Shown piece after piece: positions 23,948 to 34,560 of a stretch of 64,000 bases of DNA. The position numbers and the translations under genes are program-made. The first letter of the stretch is position 1; the number at the start of each line of letters is the position of its first letter. The notes under the pieces were generated by a model. That model had not been told where the DNA came from and did not search any database. It was given only the letters and a program-made list of their open reading frames with translations. Origin of the DNA: Paguma larvata (Eukaryota; Chordata; Mammalia; Carnivora; Viverridae); assembly GCA_030068075.1 (NCBI GenBank), contig CM057843.1:39625832-39689831 (forward strand). The letters are read 5' to 3'.

Positions 23948-24739
23948 CTAATTCTCAAAATTACCCCGTATGATATACTATTACTGTCATCCTTTGTGTA
24001 TGTCTTTGGGATTGAAGTACAGAACTTAATTGTGGCTGCTTTGTGACCCCAACTCTGGACTTACTCAGCATCGTGCTAAATTCCTCACTGGCCGGAAGTG
24101 AGATGGAATATGACAGAAGAGGGCATGAAGGGCAGAGGAGGGAGAAGGAACCTGCGATGAGGGAGCTGGAGGGGAAAGTAGGTGTTGCACATATTCAAAA
24201 TGCAGCATCTCCTTCACAACCCACCCCCAAATCCATGCTGTTTGATGAGTAGACAAAATGTGGATTTTTCAGCCAAAAATGATTTTTCTCGCTGTTCTTT
24301 GAAGTGTTATCAGTGGTGACTAATGTTGAATCCATACCAAACCAGTCCTAAATTCCTGCTCTAAATGCAATGTGGCCTGCCTTCTGGGAGAGGCTAAAGT
24401 CTAGTTGCAAATGCCTGAAAATCCTTTGGCTCGTACAAAGAGTAGTCAGGACCGTCTAATGATTGGAATCCCTGCTTGGGTTTCAGGAGAGATTAGCTGG
24501 CTGGTTTTAATTTAGTTTTCATGAATCGAATGTCTTTCTTTTTGAGATATCATAACAAAGAGTATAAATAACCGTAGTACCTTTAGAACACTGAAATATC
24601 TGATACTATGAAGGCCTGCAGGAGCAATGTAGTGTGCACAGGAGCATCTTCTAAATGAGGCCAGTTTTATTGTACATAGGCAGGCTTTGTATGTTTTCGG
24701 ATAGATGTTCAGATATAAAGTATAACCTATAAGTGTGTT

Positions 24740-25385
24740 TCCTCAGGGTGCTGTAACAAAGTACCATGGAGTGGGCAGCTTAAACTTATTCTCTTGTAGT
24801 GTGGGAGTCTAGAAGAATGAAATCAAGGTGTCAACAGGGCTGTGCTCTGTCCAAAGGCCTTAGAGAAAAATCTTTTCTATGCTTAGCTTCTGGTGTTGCC
24901 AACAATCCTGGATGTTTCTTGACTGGTAGATGTATCTCTTCAGTCTCTGCCTCCATCATCACATGACTTCCTCCCCATGTATCTGTCTGTCTCTTCTTAT
25001 AAGGACACCAGGTCATATTGGTTTATTGCCTGCCCTAATTTTATATGACTTCATCTTTGTTTTTGTTTAAGTTTCTTTACTTATTTTTAGAGAGAGATGG
25101 GAGGTGGAGGTAGAGAGAGAGAGGGAGAGAGAGAATCCCAAGTAGGTTCTGCACTGTCTGTGTGGGGCTCTAATTCACAAACCGTGAAGACTATGACCTG
25201 AACCAAAATCAAGAGTCGATTACTTAAATGACTGAGCCACCCAGGTGCCCCTGACCTCATCTCAACTTGACTGTATCTCTACAAAGACACTATTTCCAGA
25301 TGTGGTTGTAATCACATGTGCCAGAGTCTAAGACTCCAGCATATTTTTTGGGGAGCACAGTTCAACACACAGCACTGAAGCACGT
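24740..25385. mobile_element. MaLR-type LTR split by a SINE
   Basis: It runs from cctcagggtgctgtaacaaa through cttataaggacaccaggtc to caaagacactatttccag and ggggagcacagttcaac, in the order of an MLT1/MST-like LTR. It is interrupted by the Can-SINE at 25066-25250. It is a solitary LTR: no internal retroviral coding sequence is present. Confidence 0.75.
25066..25250 (-). mobile_element. Can-SINE nested in MaLR LTR
   Basis: Antisense copy ending gccacccaggtgccc. Flanks tgacttcatct and tgacctcatct, both LTR sequence, are consistent with a target duplication. Confidence 0.9.
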
Positions 25386-25487
25386 TTTGATCTTTGACTG
25401 TGTTCCTGTCATTGAAGTTCATAGACATTCCTCATTTCTGTAATTTTGACTGATTTGATTTTAAGTGTCTTTTTTTTTCTTTTATAG

Positions 25488-25527
25488 CGAAAATGGGCTG
25501 GACTTTCTATTGGGCAAGAAATAGAAG
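25488..25527 (+). CDS. NSF: NSF exon 4 (residues about 67-80), 40-nt microexon
   Basis: This short exon encodes R-K-W-A-G-L-S-I-G-Q-E-I-E plus the first base of a Val codon. Arg67 and Lys68, at its start, are among the basic surface residues of the NSF N domain reported to contact alpha-SNAP. The length of 40 nt is not a multiple of three, so skipping it would shift the frame. The acceptor is preceded by a long T/C tract ending atag, and the donor is gtaggt. Joined to exon 3 it gives L-P-Q|R-K-W, and to exon 5 E-I-E-V-S-L-Y, both as in mammalian NSF. Confidence 0.95.
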
Positions 25528-25867
25528 GTAGGTATGTTTTTTTAGCTACCTGATGTGAATTTTCTTTATGATTTTTCTCATAGGTGTGGAAATCTGTAAA
25601 ATTTTCTATTGTTGGTTGTCAGGCCATACCCTGTTGATATTACTGGTGAGATATATGAGAATGGAAAGTAAATAGTTATGGTACTTACCTCTGCCTGAAA
25701 ATTACAGTCTAATGGGGGAAAGAATATCCATGTGTTCATAGCTCACAGAATGTCTACAGAGTAAGTAAGTGCACAAGTATTACCATTGGGAACTCTGCGT
25801 GAACGTGCTGAGATAGAATGGGCGTGGGTGAACTGATTGGAGACTGGAAAATCAGCCAGAGAAATCT

Positions 25868-26099
25868 TTTTTTTTTTAATTTTTTTAATGTTTATTTTTG
25901 AAGGAGAGAGAGAGAGAGAGACAGAGACAGAACGTGAGTAGGGGAGGGGCAGAGAGAGAGAGCGAAACACAGAACCCGAAGCAGGATCCAGGCTCTGAGC
26001 TGTCCGCGCAGAGCCTGATGCGGGGCTCGAACTCATGAACCATGAGGTCATGACCCGAGCCGACGTCGGACACTTAGCCGACTGAGCCACCCAGGTCCC
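25868..26099 (-). mobile_element. Can-SINE, antisense, with target-site duplication
   Basis: Flanks around 25855 and 26100 share ccagagaaatcttttt. It lies about 340 bp after NSF exon 4. Confidence 0.93.
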
Positions 26100-26555
26100 C
26101 CCAGAGAAATCTTTTTAGGCGCTGGAGTTTTGAGCATGTTTATGAAGCAGGGGGAAAGCATTACATAGCAGAGATAAGGAAGAAAGGCTCTTAAGATGAG
26201 AAATAATATCAATATTATTGAATGAGTCTGTCAAAATTCTAATTTTAGAAAATATTCTGATGTCAGTGTGGAATATAGTGAGGAATGGGGAGAATTCAGG
26301 AGTCAAGGAAAATAGCTTGGAGATTATTTGACTTGCCTAAAGTTAAGTTGAATAGGCCTTTGTGAAATTATGGCTGTGGAAAAAAGTTTTTTAAAGTCTA
26401 AGTTAATGTTGAAGAGGAATAATGGGTATTACTTAATGATTCCATTTTACTGTTTACTGAGATATGTTTTCTTCTATGTTTGGAAAGATAAATCAGATTC
26501 AAGTTAAGGAGAAGAAAGAGTGGCAGTATTTAAGTAAACGGTGTACTTATTTTAA

Positions 26556-26645
26556 TGAAGTGCATATCAAGTTATCACAGTTCTTTGAGGGAGGGCATGG
26601 GAAGCAATCCTCCCCCAATGAACTGTGATAACTTGATAAACTTCA
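26556..26645 (+). repeat. 90-bp near-perfect hairpin (possible palindromic MITE or miRNA-like stem)
   Basis: The arms 26565-26583 (tatcaagttatcacagttc) and 26620-26638 are perfect 19-base inverted copies. Pairing continues inward for 12 more positions (26584-26595 with 26608-26619, two mismatches and one G-U) to a 12-nt loop. It also continues outward through tgaagt/acttca after a small bulge. TA dinucleotides bound the inner 74-bp palindrome, as in mariner-type MITEs. I do not recognise the family. Confidence 0.9.
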
Positions 26646-26839
26646 GCAGGAAAAAAGGACTAAGCTACTTGTGGATTATAAGCCAAGGGACAAATAAGCA
26701 AAAATTGGCATTGTCTCCTAGGCACTGTGGCAAAATTGGGAAAATGGACTATGAATCTTCTTGTCAGTAGTTTCATGTCAACTTCATGGGTAACAGCAGG
26801 AGAAGGAAAGAAGAAGCCAAGTATACTTAAGTCACCTTT

Positions 26840-27330
26840 TTTTCTGCTTGCTTTTAAAACCTAGAAAATTTCATATTTACAAAAAATTCACAAAAATAAG
26901 ATAATTCCTATATACTATTTTTACCAGATTCACCAGTTATCATATTTTTAAAATTCATTTCCTCTCTCTCCCTACACACATGTGCGCACACGCATTTCTC
27001 TTCTGAACTATTTGAGATTAAATTGCAGAAATTATTCTTCTTTACATCTAATACTTTAGTGTGTATTTCCTGAGGACAAAGGTATGCTCTTACAGTAATC
27101 AAACTCAGGAAATTAAATGTTAATGTAATTAAATGTTGAAACTTTAATCTCCAGTTCATATTTCAGTTTTCTTAATTGTCCCAGTGATTTCCTTTACAGC
27201 ATGTTTTTCCTTCTCAGCAGAGGATCTGGTTCAGGATCATGTATTGTACTTAGTTGTCATTTCTCTAACCTTTGGCTTTTATTTTTTTCCTTTCATGATG
27301 GTGATATTTTTGAAAAATACATTTATAGGA
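26840..27330 (-). mobile_element. Old L1/HAL1-type LINE fragment, antisense
   Basis: The stretch around 27200-27270 (ggatctggttcaggatcatg, cttagttgtcatttc) and the flanking text match the complement of an old L1/HAL1 3' region, also seen near 39.03 kb. Confidence 0.55.
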
Positions 27331-27339
27331 TGGGTTGTT

Positions 27340-27500
27340 GAAGCTTAGTTATGTAAGATGAAGTTCTGAAGATCTAATGTATAGCAGGGTGACTGTAGTT
27401 AACAACGCTGCATTCATACTTAAACTTGGCTAAGAGGGTAGATCTTAAGCATTCTCATCACACATGCATGGGCACACACGTGCAGAAAAAGAAAATGGTT
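27340..27500 (+). mobile_element. L1 3' UTR fragment, sense
   Basis: agcagggtgactgtagttaa and gatcttaagcattctcatca match the mammalian L1 3' UTR pattern. Confidence 0.6.
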
Positions 27501-27504
27501 CATG

Positions 27505-29720
27505 TGCACTGAGAAGAAGGTATATTCTGTTATCAGGATTTAGTGTCTCCTATGTATCTGTAAGCTCTACTTTTCTAATTATGCTGTTTAGATCTTCTGT
27601 TTTCTTATTTACTGGTGATTACTTGCCCTGTCTGGCACTGAGACTGGTGTGTTAAAATTAGTGTTTTTCTGTCCTATTTTTCCTTGTATCTCCTGTAGTT
27701 TCTACTTTACATAGTAGTTTCTGTGTTATTTGGCATGTAGATATTCATAACTGTTATATTTTTAATGTGAATTGTGTCTATTGGCATCATAAAGTATCCT
27801 TCTTCGTCTCATTTTATGTGTTGTAAATTATACTTCGATGTCAGGATCACAATCTCTGCTTTCTTATTGATTTTAATTTGCTCAGATATCTTTGCCCATC
27901 TCTTTACTTTTAGCTTTTCTGAATCCCTGCGTTTTAGGTGTGTCTGTGGTATACAGTACAGAGTTGGGTTTTGGTTTATGAGCTAATTTGAAAATCTTCT
28001 AAAAGGTTTATTGAGCCCTTTCACAGTTATTGAAATGAATGATATATTCAGTCTCAGTTCTGTTATCTTCCATTTTAGTTATGTTTCTCTATTTGGTATG
28101 TCGTCTTTGGTATTTTTAAATTTTTATTTTGGTATTTAGGAATATTTATATTTTTGTTTTAGTGACTACTTTTGCATTTATACCTTTCATAGTACCCTTA
28201 GACCCCTTTATTATTATTTTTTTTCTTACTTGACCTTTTCAAAAAATCTCTTCTGTCAGTTCTAAGTGATCCCCTTAAACTCTCTTCTATTGCCTATACA
28301 GCAGTTAATGATCATTTTCTGCCTCCCCCTCTCTCCTCCCATTTTGTTTGTTCTTTTTTTTTAATTTTAAATATTTTTTTTAAGCAGAAGAAGGAAATTT
28401 TCTAAAGTTGAGGTGTAACTGACATACAGCATTATATCAGCCTCAGGTATATAACATAGTGATTCAATAGCTGTATACATTGCTAATGATCACTGCAGTA
28501 AGTCTAGTTAACATCCACCATTTTATATAACTGTTTTGAAAACAGTTTTTTTCTTGTGATGGGAACTTTTAAGATACACTCTCTTAGCAACATTCAAATA
28601 TGCGATTTAGTGTTAGGAACTATAGTCACCATGCCCTACATATTAGTTGCTTTCTTTCTACTTTGTCAGAGCATGATATTTATATGCTATTCTTCCACAT
28701 GTGACCCCATACTTGTTTTAGTCTGAACTCTACAATTAAGTCTCTTAAATGATTATGATAGTCCTTTTGCCAGTTTCTATTTGGTTGGATAAAACCTATG
28801 ATCTGGTACATTCCTCTAGGAAGTACATATGTGTATAGGTGTTCATTAGGTTCTTGCCTATTCAAACTGTTTTTCTATATATCTTTGCTCTTTCAAATGC
28901 AGCTTGGCTAGACATAGAATTCTTGGATTTCTTGAAAATGCTGCATCACAATTGTCTTGCCTTGTATGATGCTCTTAAGAGGTCTGATGCCAGTTGAATT
29001 TTCTTACCTTTAAAAGTAACTCAATTTTTCTGCCTGGGAGCCCTGAGGACTTAAGTGTAATATTCTTATTAGGACATTTCTTGGAATTGGTCATTCTAGG
29101 TCAATGACCAATGGATGTAATTGGTCATTTCAGTATGCAGTAAGTTTTCTTTTATTTCGAAAAATTTTCTTAGTTTATGGTTTTGAACATTAGTTCTGGT
29201 CCAATTGTTGTGATTTTCTTCCCAGGGGCTCTAATTGTATGTATGTCTGCCTATCTTCCATTTCAGCTACTTTCTGTTTGTTTTTTTTAAATTCTTTTTC
29301 TTTTATTTTTAATTTCTTGGTTGTTTTCCTCTTCTTTCACTGCCACTTACTAAATATTAATTTGAATCTACTCTCCTTTGGGCACTCTGTAATTTATTAT
29401 TCACTCTGAAATAGTTTTATCTTTTTCTTCAGTTTCTTTCCCGAGTTCCATAAACTCTCATTGCATTTCTTTTGTCTATTTGTGTTCTTACTTTTTAATC
29501 TTATGATTTTAGATGTTTTTTTATTTTTCTAAGTACTTGTTTGAGGACATTTAATTCAGTTTAAAGTGTTGCATATATTTTTTTTCTAGTTCATGGTTGA
29601 TTTTTGGGGGGAAAGACACTTCATCAGCTGAAATGCTGCAGTACTTTGTTATATGTTATGTTTTCTTTTCGTAGTAAACTTTTGGAGTTATTTTGTTTTA
29701 TTTTTCATGGGAACTTTGTG
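27505..29720 (-). mobile_element. L1 LINE ORF2/3' UTR pieces, antisense
   Basis: 27.5-28.0 kb resembles the complement of L1 ORF2. 28.38-28.68 kb reads as the complement of an L1 3' UTR (gttgaggtgtaactgacata; actatagtcaccatgcccta). 28.85-29.7 kb continues in L1-like text. Probably more than one insertion; boundaries are approximate. Confidence 0.55.
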
Positions 29721-29771
29721 TTTCTTTAGAGGGAACTAAAATATTGGACTTATGTCCCTTTTTTAGATTTT

Positions 29772-29965
29772 ATTTTTAAAATGTTTGTTTATTTTGGGAG
29801 AGAGAGAGTGGGGGAGAGACAGAAAGAGAGGGAGAGAGAGAATTCCAAGCAGACTCCACACTCAGCGCAGAGCCTGATGTAGGGCTCAATTTCACGACGA
29901 TGAGATCATGACCTGAGCCGAAATGAAGAGTCAGATGCTTAACCAACGGAGCCACCCAGACACCC
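29772..29965 (-). mobile_element. Can-SINE, antisense
   Basis: GA-rich body, head complement ending gccacccagacacccc. Flanks agattttattttt and aagattttatttttt. Confidence 0.9.
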
Positions 29966-30073
29966 CTAAGATTTTATTTTTTAAAGTAATCTTTATACCC
30001 AGCATGGGGCTTAAACTAACAACTCTGAAATCAAGAGTTGCGTGCTCCACTGGATGAGCCAGCCAGGTGCCCC
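29966..30073 (-). mobile_element. Short-type Can-SINE, antisense
   Basis: Reverse complement reads ggggcacctggctggctcat and then the short-type body; it directly adjoins a long-type copy. Confidence 0.85.
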
Positions 30074-30206
30074 AGTATTGGGGTTATCTTTAGGTGGCTT
30101 TTTTTCCCTTTGTGGAAATAGGATGAAGGATAAACATTTTTGATTGGGGTAAAGATAAAGGAAATTACTTTAGATATGGGTAGCTGGTGGAGAGAGTTGC
30201 ATAATT

Positions 30207-30371
30207 AGTGCTTTCCAAACTTGCCTGGGAGAAATACCTGGAGAGTTTGTTAAAAAAAAAAAAAAAAAAAAAAAGGTTCTCAGGCCCTTTCCTTGAGAAG
30301 TCTGATTCATGAATCCATGTTTTTAACACTCATTGTTAAATGGTCCCTCAGCCACACTTTGGGAAACACTG
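30207..30371. mobile_element. MER5A-like hAT element with internal A-run
   Basis: From agtgctttccaaacttgcc to cacactttgggaaacac this follows MER5A. A run of about 22 A at 30252-30273 sits at the A-rich point of the consensus. Confidence 0.7.
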
Positions 30372-30754
30372 ACATAAGTGATCCCCTTAATTATAACCCC
30401 CTCACTTGAAGCATGGTGAGAACCTGAAACAGTGAAGGAGTTCAGCACTAAAGTGAAGTAGGTCAGTGCTTGAAACCAGGTTTCCTTATTTACAGACATT
30501 GGTAGAAATAAAAATGTATTAGTGAGAAAATGAGTGTGTATGTAGCTTAGATTTCTTATTTCTTCAAACATATTTTTCTAAATATAGTTAGAGTGCTTAA
30601 GCTTAACCTTTAATGTAGATTAATTCTGTTGTGGAAAGGTATGAAAATTGGTGGTTATAAATCTTGAGGAGTTGAGAAATGTGTTTTGTGACTTAAATTA
30701 TATTTAAAGCATTCTTCCGTCACCAGAAATGGTTGTCTTGATTGTAAAGTTGTT

Positions 30755-30890
30755 CTTTTTTTTTTTTTAAGTTTATTTTTTTATTTAGAGAGAGAGAGAG
30801 AGAGTGTGTGTGCATATCTGTACAGGAGGGGCAGACGGAGAGGGAGAGAGAGAATCCCAAGCAGGGTCTGTGCTAGCAGTGTACAGTCCA
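30755..30890 (-). mobile_element. Can-SINE, antisense, truncated
   Basis: Poly-T, expanded (AG)n(TG)n body and part of the middle. The head half is missing after about 30890. Confidence 0.85.
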
Positions 30891-30912
30891 TTCTTTAAAA
30901 GGTAAATCAAAC

Positions 30913-31111
30913 AGGGGCACCTGGGAGGCTCAGTCTCTTGGGCATCTGACTCTTGGTTTTGGCTCAGGTCAAGGTCTCACAGTACGTGGGGTCAAACCCT
31001 GCAACAGGCACTGTGCTGACAGCATGGAGCCTTCTTGGGACTCTCTTTCTCTCCTTCTCTCTCTCTCTCTCTCTCTCTCTTAACAAATAAATAAACTTTT
31101 TTTTTTTTAAT
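30913..31111 (+). mobile_element. Can-SINE
   Basis: Head aggggcacctgggaggctca, body with a long (CT)n run at about 31057-31080. Flanks share tcaaacag. Confidence 0.9.
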
Positions 31112-31398
31112 GCGAGTCAAACAGATTTAATGGTCAAAATTATAAAACTAAATGATCAAGTGGGGCCAAGAGAGTAAGCTTGGGGCAAGGAAAGGTTTGG
31201 AGGCTTGAGTGATGTGGATGATATGGCCATAAAGGTAGAAAACTGATTCAGTGTAGTAGTGACGTGGGCACAGATAAGGTAGGATGCGTGGTATGAAGGG
31301 GAGTGCTAATTCAAAGATTCTGGAACAGAAGTTTCTGTCTGTAAGGGGAGAATTTTTTGTAGTCAGGTCAGTGATTTTAGTGTGAAGGAATCTTCTAG

Positions 31399-31422
31399 TA
31401 TATGTGCTGCCGAAGCGAGCAC
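31399..31422 (-). pseudogene. U6 snRNA 5' fragment with 18-bp target-site duplication
   Basis: The minus strand reads U6 from its first base (gtgctcgcttcggcagcac) for 24 nt, or 27 if the shared CTA at the join is counted. It is flanked by tgtgaaggaatcttctag (31381-31398) and tgtgaaggagtcttctag (31423-31440), one mismatch in 18. There is no poly(A) tail. This fits L1-machinery insertion of a 3'-truncated U6 cDNA using microhomology. Confidence 0.88.
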
Positions 31423-31700
31423 TGTGAAGGAGTCTTCTAGAAGAGTCATTTAGTGTTCTCTCCATCTGGAAATGCCATATTTTAAGTATTAACAATTACA
31501 GTTGTTAATGATGTTCAACACTACCATCATAGTATACCTTTCACTGTAACATCAGTTTATTCAAACACTGCCTATAGGTTCTTTGCTTATAAAAATAATT
31601 TTTATTAGTCTTTGACATTAAATTGCTATAAATCATAAAATAAGAAAACATTCACAATCTTATGGCCCTTTGCTCCTCACCTGTCCCTTTGAGGCCGACG

Positions 31701-31772
31701 ATGGTGCTGACCATGGTGCTGCCCTTGGTACTGTCTGTGGCACTGTCCGTGGTACTGTCCATGGTACTGCCC
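31701..31772 (+). repeat. 12-bp minisatellite, six copies
   Basis: Six tandem units of the pattern nTGGTRCTGnCC (31701-31712 through 31761-31772), differing at a few positions. The reading on the + strand is an artificial run of M/L/V/S residues and not a gene. Confidence 0.95.
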
Positions 31773-31840
31773 ACAGCATTTGAAATTCTAACAGCTTGGT
31801 CTTTTCTATTTAGGAACACTAACTTTAAAGCACATTTGAG

Positions 31841-32070
31841 GGGCGCCTGGGTGGCTCAGTTGATTGAGTGGCCTACTTCGGCTCAGGTCATGATCTCACG
31901 GTCTGTGAGTTCGAGCCCCGCGTCGGGCTCTGTGCTGATGGCTCAGAGCCTGGAGCCTGTTTCGGATTCTGTGTCTCCCTCTCTCTCTACCCTTCCCCTG
32001 TTCACACTCTGTCTCTGTGTCTCTCAAAAATAAATAAAAATGTTTAAAAAAAAATAAAAAAAATAAAAAA
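31841..32070 (+). mobile_element. Can-SINE (young)
   Basis: Near-consensus head ggggcgcctgggtggctcag, full CT body and a long mixed A tail. Flanks share cacattt and cacattt-like sequence. Confidence 0.94.
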
Positions 32071-32229
32071 AATCACATTTGAAAAACTATAGTCAGTAAT
32101 AATGATATTTTAATACATTTACTCAATTTTCTTGATATATAGATGATACACACTCATATATAAACCCATATGCAGATACATATGCATCATGACATTATAG
32201 AGTTGTTTTTTAGTCTTTATTTTAATTTA

Positions 32230-32483
32230 TTTTTAATTAAACATTTTTTAATGTTTATTTTTGAGAGAGAGAGAGCATGAGCAAGGGAGGGGCAGACAGA
32301 GAGAGAGAGCATGAGCAAGGGAGGGGCAGAGAGAGAGAGACACACACACGCAATCTGAAGCAGGCTCCAGGCTCTGAGCTGGAGGTTGCACAGAGCCTGA
32401 CATGGGGTTCGAACTCATGAATTGTGAGATCATGACCTGAGCTGAAGTCAGAAACTTAACTGACTGAGCCACCCAGGTGCCCC
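32230..32483 (-). mobile_element. Can-SINE, antisense, with internal 34-bp duplication
   Basis: The GA-rich body contains two tandem copies of a unit with gagcatgagcaagggaggg (period 34, about 32266-32330), making the element longer than usual. Confidence 0.92.
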
Positions 32484-32565
32484 TGTTTTTGAGTCTTTAA
32501 TCCATAGAATGGTATCATACTGTTTGAATCTTTCTGCAGTATAGTTTTTTTTTTTCGATATGATT

Positions 32566-32657
32566 ATTTTTTAAGTTTATTTCTTTTTGAGAGAGCACAA
32601 GTGGGAGAGGGGTAGAGAGAGAAGGAGAGAGAGAGAGTCCCAAGTAGGCTCTAGCCC
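32566..32657 (-). mobile_element. Can-SINE, antisense, truncated
   Basis: Tail and GA body only; it ends at caagtaggctctagccc. The head half is missing. Confidence 0.82.
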
Positions 32658-33619
32658 ATCCATCTTTATTAAATATACATCAGGTTTTTATTTTGATTGC
32701 TGTCTGGTATTCCACATTATGAATGTGCCACATTTTATTCATCATTCCCCTAGTGATCATTGCGTTTCCAGTGTTGACTGTTACAAATAATGCTGCAAGG
32801 AATCTCTCCATAGATCTCTTTGTAGGCAAATGTTCAGGAGTCTTTTTAGGACAGACACCTGGAAATGGAATCGTTGAATCACTTATTCATTTTTACATTA
32901 ATATTTCTTTCTATACGTATCTTCACTATGTGAGGAAACAGGCCGTCTTGCTTAATGAAAATTACTTAACGTGTAACCTGTACTTCTAGGAAATGTTAAG
33001 AAAGAATAAAACACTGAAAAGTGGAGGCAGGAAAGTATTCTGAAACTTTCAGCTGAGATTTGGACTTACTCTTTGATCTTCAGTGAATTTTCTATTCCTT
33101 ACTCTGGCGTTCTTATTTTGCTTTTGAAAATGTTTATCTTTAAAATATGTGTGTCCCCCTTTACAACAGCAAACTAGAATATAAAAATATGATTATATAA
33201 GCAATATCATTCAGAGAATGTACAGAAAATCTTTAAATATAATTCAACTGGCTAGACTATAAGAAATAAGTTTAGAACAGAATTTAGAGTATGAAAGAAT
33301 CATAAGGTTTAAGTGGTCCTCATAAGGTTTATCTAATACTATCTTCTTGTTGTACAAATGTGACAGATCAAGCCACAGAGAGCTAGATGATTTACTTCGA
33401 TTCCTCTAGTTACTAATAGAAGCTATTGAGAAACACGGACTCCAAAGTCCCTTTGTCTTGCCTCCTTTGTTACTAGTATGGAGATTAGATTTTTGCTGTC
33501 AGGTGCTGTTCATACAAAGATGAGTTAAAAATATGGTCCTTGGCTTCTTTTACATGTTATACATGTAGTACTTACTGTAGTTCCCTGGCTATAGAAGGTG
33601 TTCAATAAATATATACTTT

Positions 33620-33828
33620 TTCCAAAGTTTGTTTATTTATTTTGAGAGAGACAGAGACAGTGCAGGTTGGAGAGGGGCAGAGAGAGAGGGAGAAAGAGAA
33701 TCTCAAGCAGGCTCCAAGCTGCCAGTGCAGAGCCTGATGTGGGACTCAAACCCATGAAGCCGTGAGATCATGACCTGAGCCAAAACCAAGAACTGGACAC
33801 TTAACCAACTGAGCCACCTGGGGGCCCC
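33620..33828 (-). mobile_element. Can-SINE, antisense
   Basis: Full-length, head complement ending gccacctgggggccccg; moderately diverged. Confidence 0.91.
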
Positions 33829-34394
33829 GGTAAATATTTTTGTAGTATTAAAAAATAAATATCAAACTTCATATTATTCTGGAGTAGTTTATTGTTTCTC
33901 AAGGTTTTTTGGTTTTGGTTTTAGTTTTGGTTTTGTCCTGCATAGTAACTCGCTAGGGCAAAAGAGTCCACACACCTCTCACCTTAGCTCTTGCTTGTGT
34001 CAAACAAAAATCTTGTTTGAAAGCAGCATGCTCTGCCAACCCCACTGGGACTTCCCATACTATCATTTGTCCTCTGTTAAATGAGCAGGAGGAAGAGATA
34101 GAGACCGTGTGGGGAGGGCTGTGATTTCCCATAAGAGTTGGGTGAGGGGTAAAGGTAGAGGGAGAGTGCTGTTCAACATGACCTAATTAATTCAGAGAGG
34201 AATAAAATCTCTAGTGGTTATCATCATTTTCTTTAATCTGTGGTTGTGTGTCCCTCCAGTGAAGGCCATGGAAAGCCCCCTTTTGGTCAAGTTCTGTTAG
34301 CATTCATTTATGTGAAACTTTTAGCTACTTGAAACACAGCAAGTATTTGGTGTCCCTGTATTTTAAAAAATGCTTCTTTCCCCCCCTCCCTCAG

Positions 34395-34560
34395 TATCCT
34401 TATATACATTTGACAAGGCCAAACAGTGTATTGGCACAATGACCATCGAGATTGACTTCCTCCAGAAAAAAAGCATTGACTCCAATCCTTACGACACTGA
34501 CAAGATGGCAGCGGAATTCATCAGCAGTTCAACAACCAGGCGTTCTCAGTGGGACAGCAG
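34395..34560 (+). CDS. NSF: NSF exon 5 (residues about 80-135) with a 1-nt deletion
   Basis: The exon encodes [18 protein letters not shown], then [17 protein letters not shown] and M-A-A-E-F-I, crossing from the first to the second N-terminal subdomain. Lys104 and Lys105 (Q-K-K-S) belong to the SNAP-binding basic patch and Cys91 is visible. After Phe-Ile (bases 34515-34522) the expected Gln-Gln-Phe-Asn-Asn-Gln reading is present only one base out of register: one C is missing next to 34522. The exon is 166 nt. Given one carried-in base, 167 nt would be needed to reach the phase-0 start of exon 6, so the missing base is supported inside the window and not only by comparison. Read literally, the tail becomes S-S-S-T-T-R-R-S and a stop follows in exon 6. 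Donor gtagtt. Confidence 0.93.

Larger units (their letters stand above)
22227..25487 (+). other. NSF: NSF intron 3
   Basis: GT-AG intron of 3261 nt. It carries four Can-SINEs (22384-22612, 22829-23038, 23102-23312, 25066-25250) and a MaLR-type LTR at about 24740-25385 that the last SINE splits. A 46-bp-period duplication lies at 23867-23947, followed by a weak MIR-like stretch to about 24010. I see nothing definite in 23320-23860 and 24020-24730. The acceptor has a strong T-rich tract ending ttttatag. Confidence 0.85.
32095..32900 (-). mobile_element. HAL1/L1-type LINE, antisense, with two SINEs
   Basis: Segments such as gactgttacaaataatgctg and acctggaaatggaatcgttg are the complement of an old LINE 3' region. 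Two antisense Can-SINEs interrupt it. Confidence 0.55.
25528..34394 (+). other. NSF: NSF intron 4
   Basis: GT-AG intron of 8867 nt. It contains eight Can-SINE pieces and one short-type SINE, a 90-bp hairpin (26556-26645), antisense L1/HAL1-type blocks (26840-29720 in several parts; 32095-32900), a MER5A-like element (30207-30371), a 6 x 12 bp minisatellite (31701-31772) and a truncated U6 insertion (31399-31422). MIR-like traces lie near 33.35 kb. I see nothing definite in 32900-33340 and 33840-34370. The acceptor tract is very C-rich (cccccctccctcag). Confidence 0.85.

Noticed and set aside
31662..32033. 123-residue open frame on the + strand
   Set aside because: Made of the 12-bp minisatellite followed by a Can-SINE.
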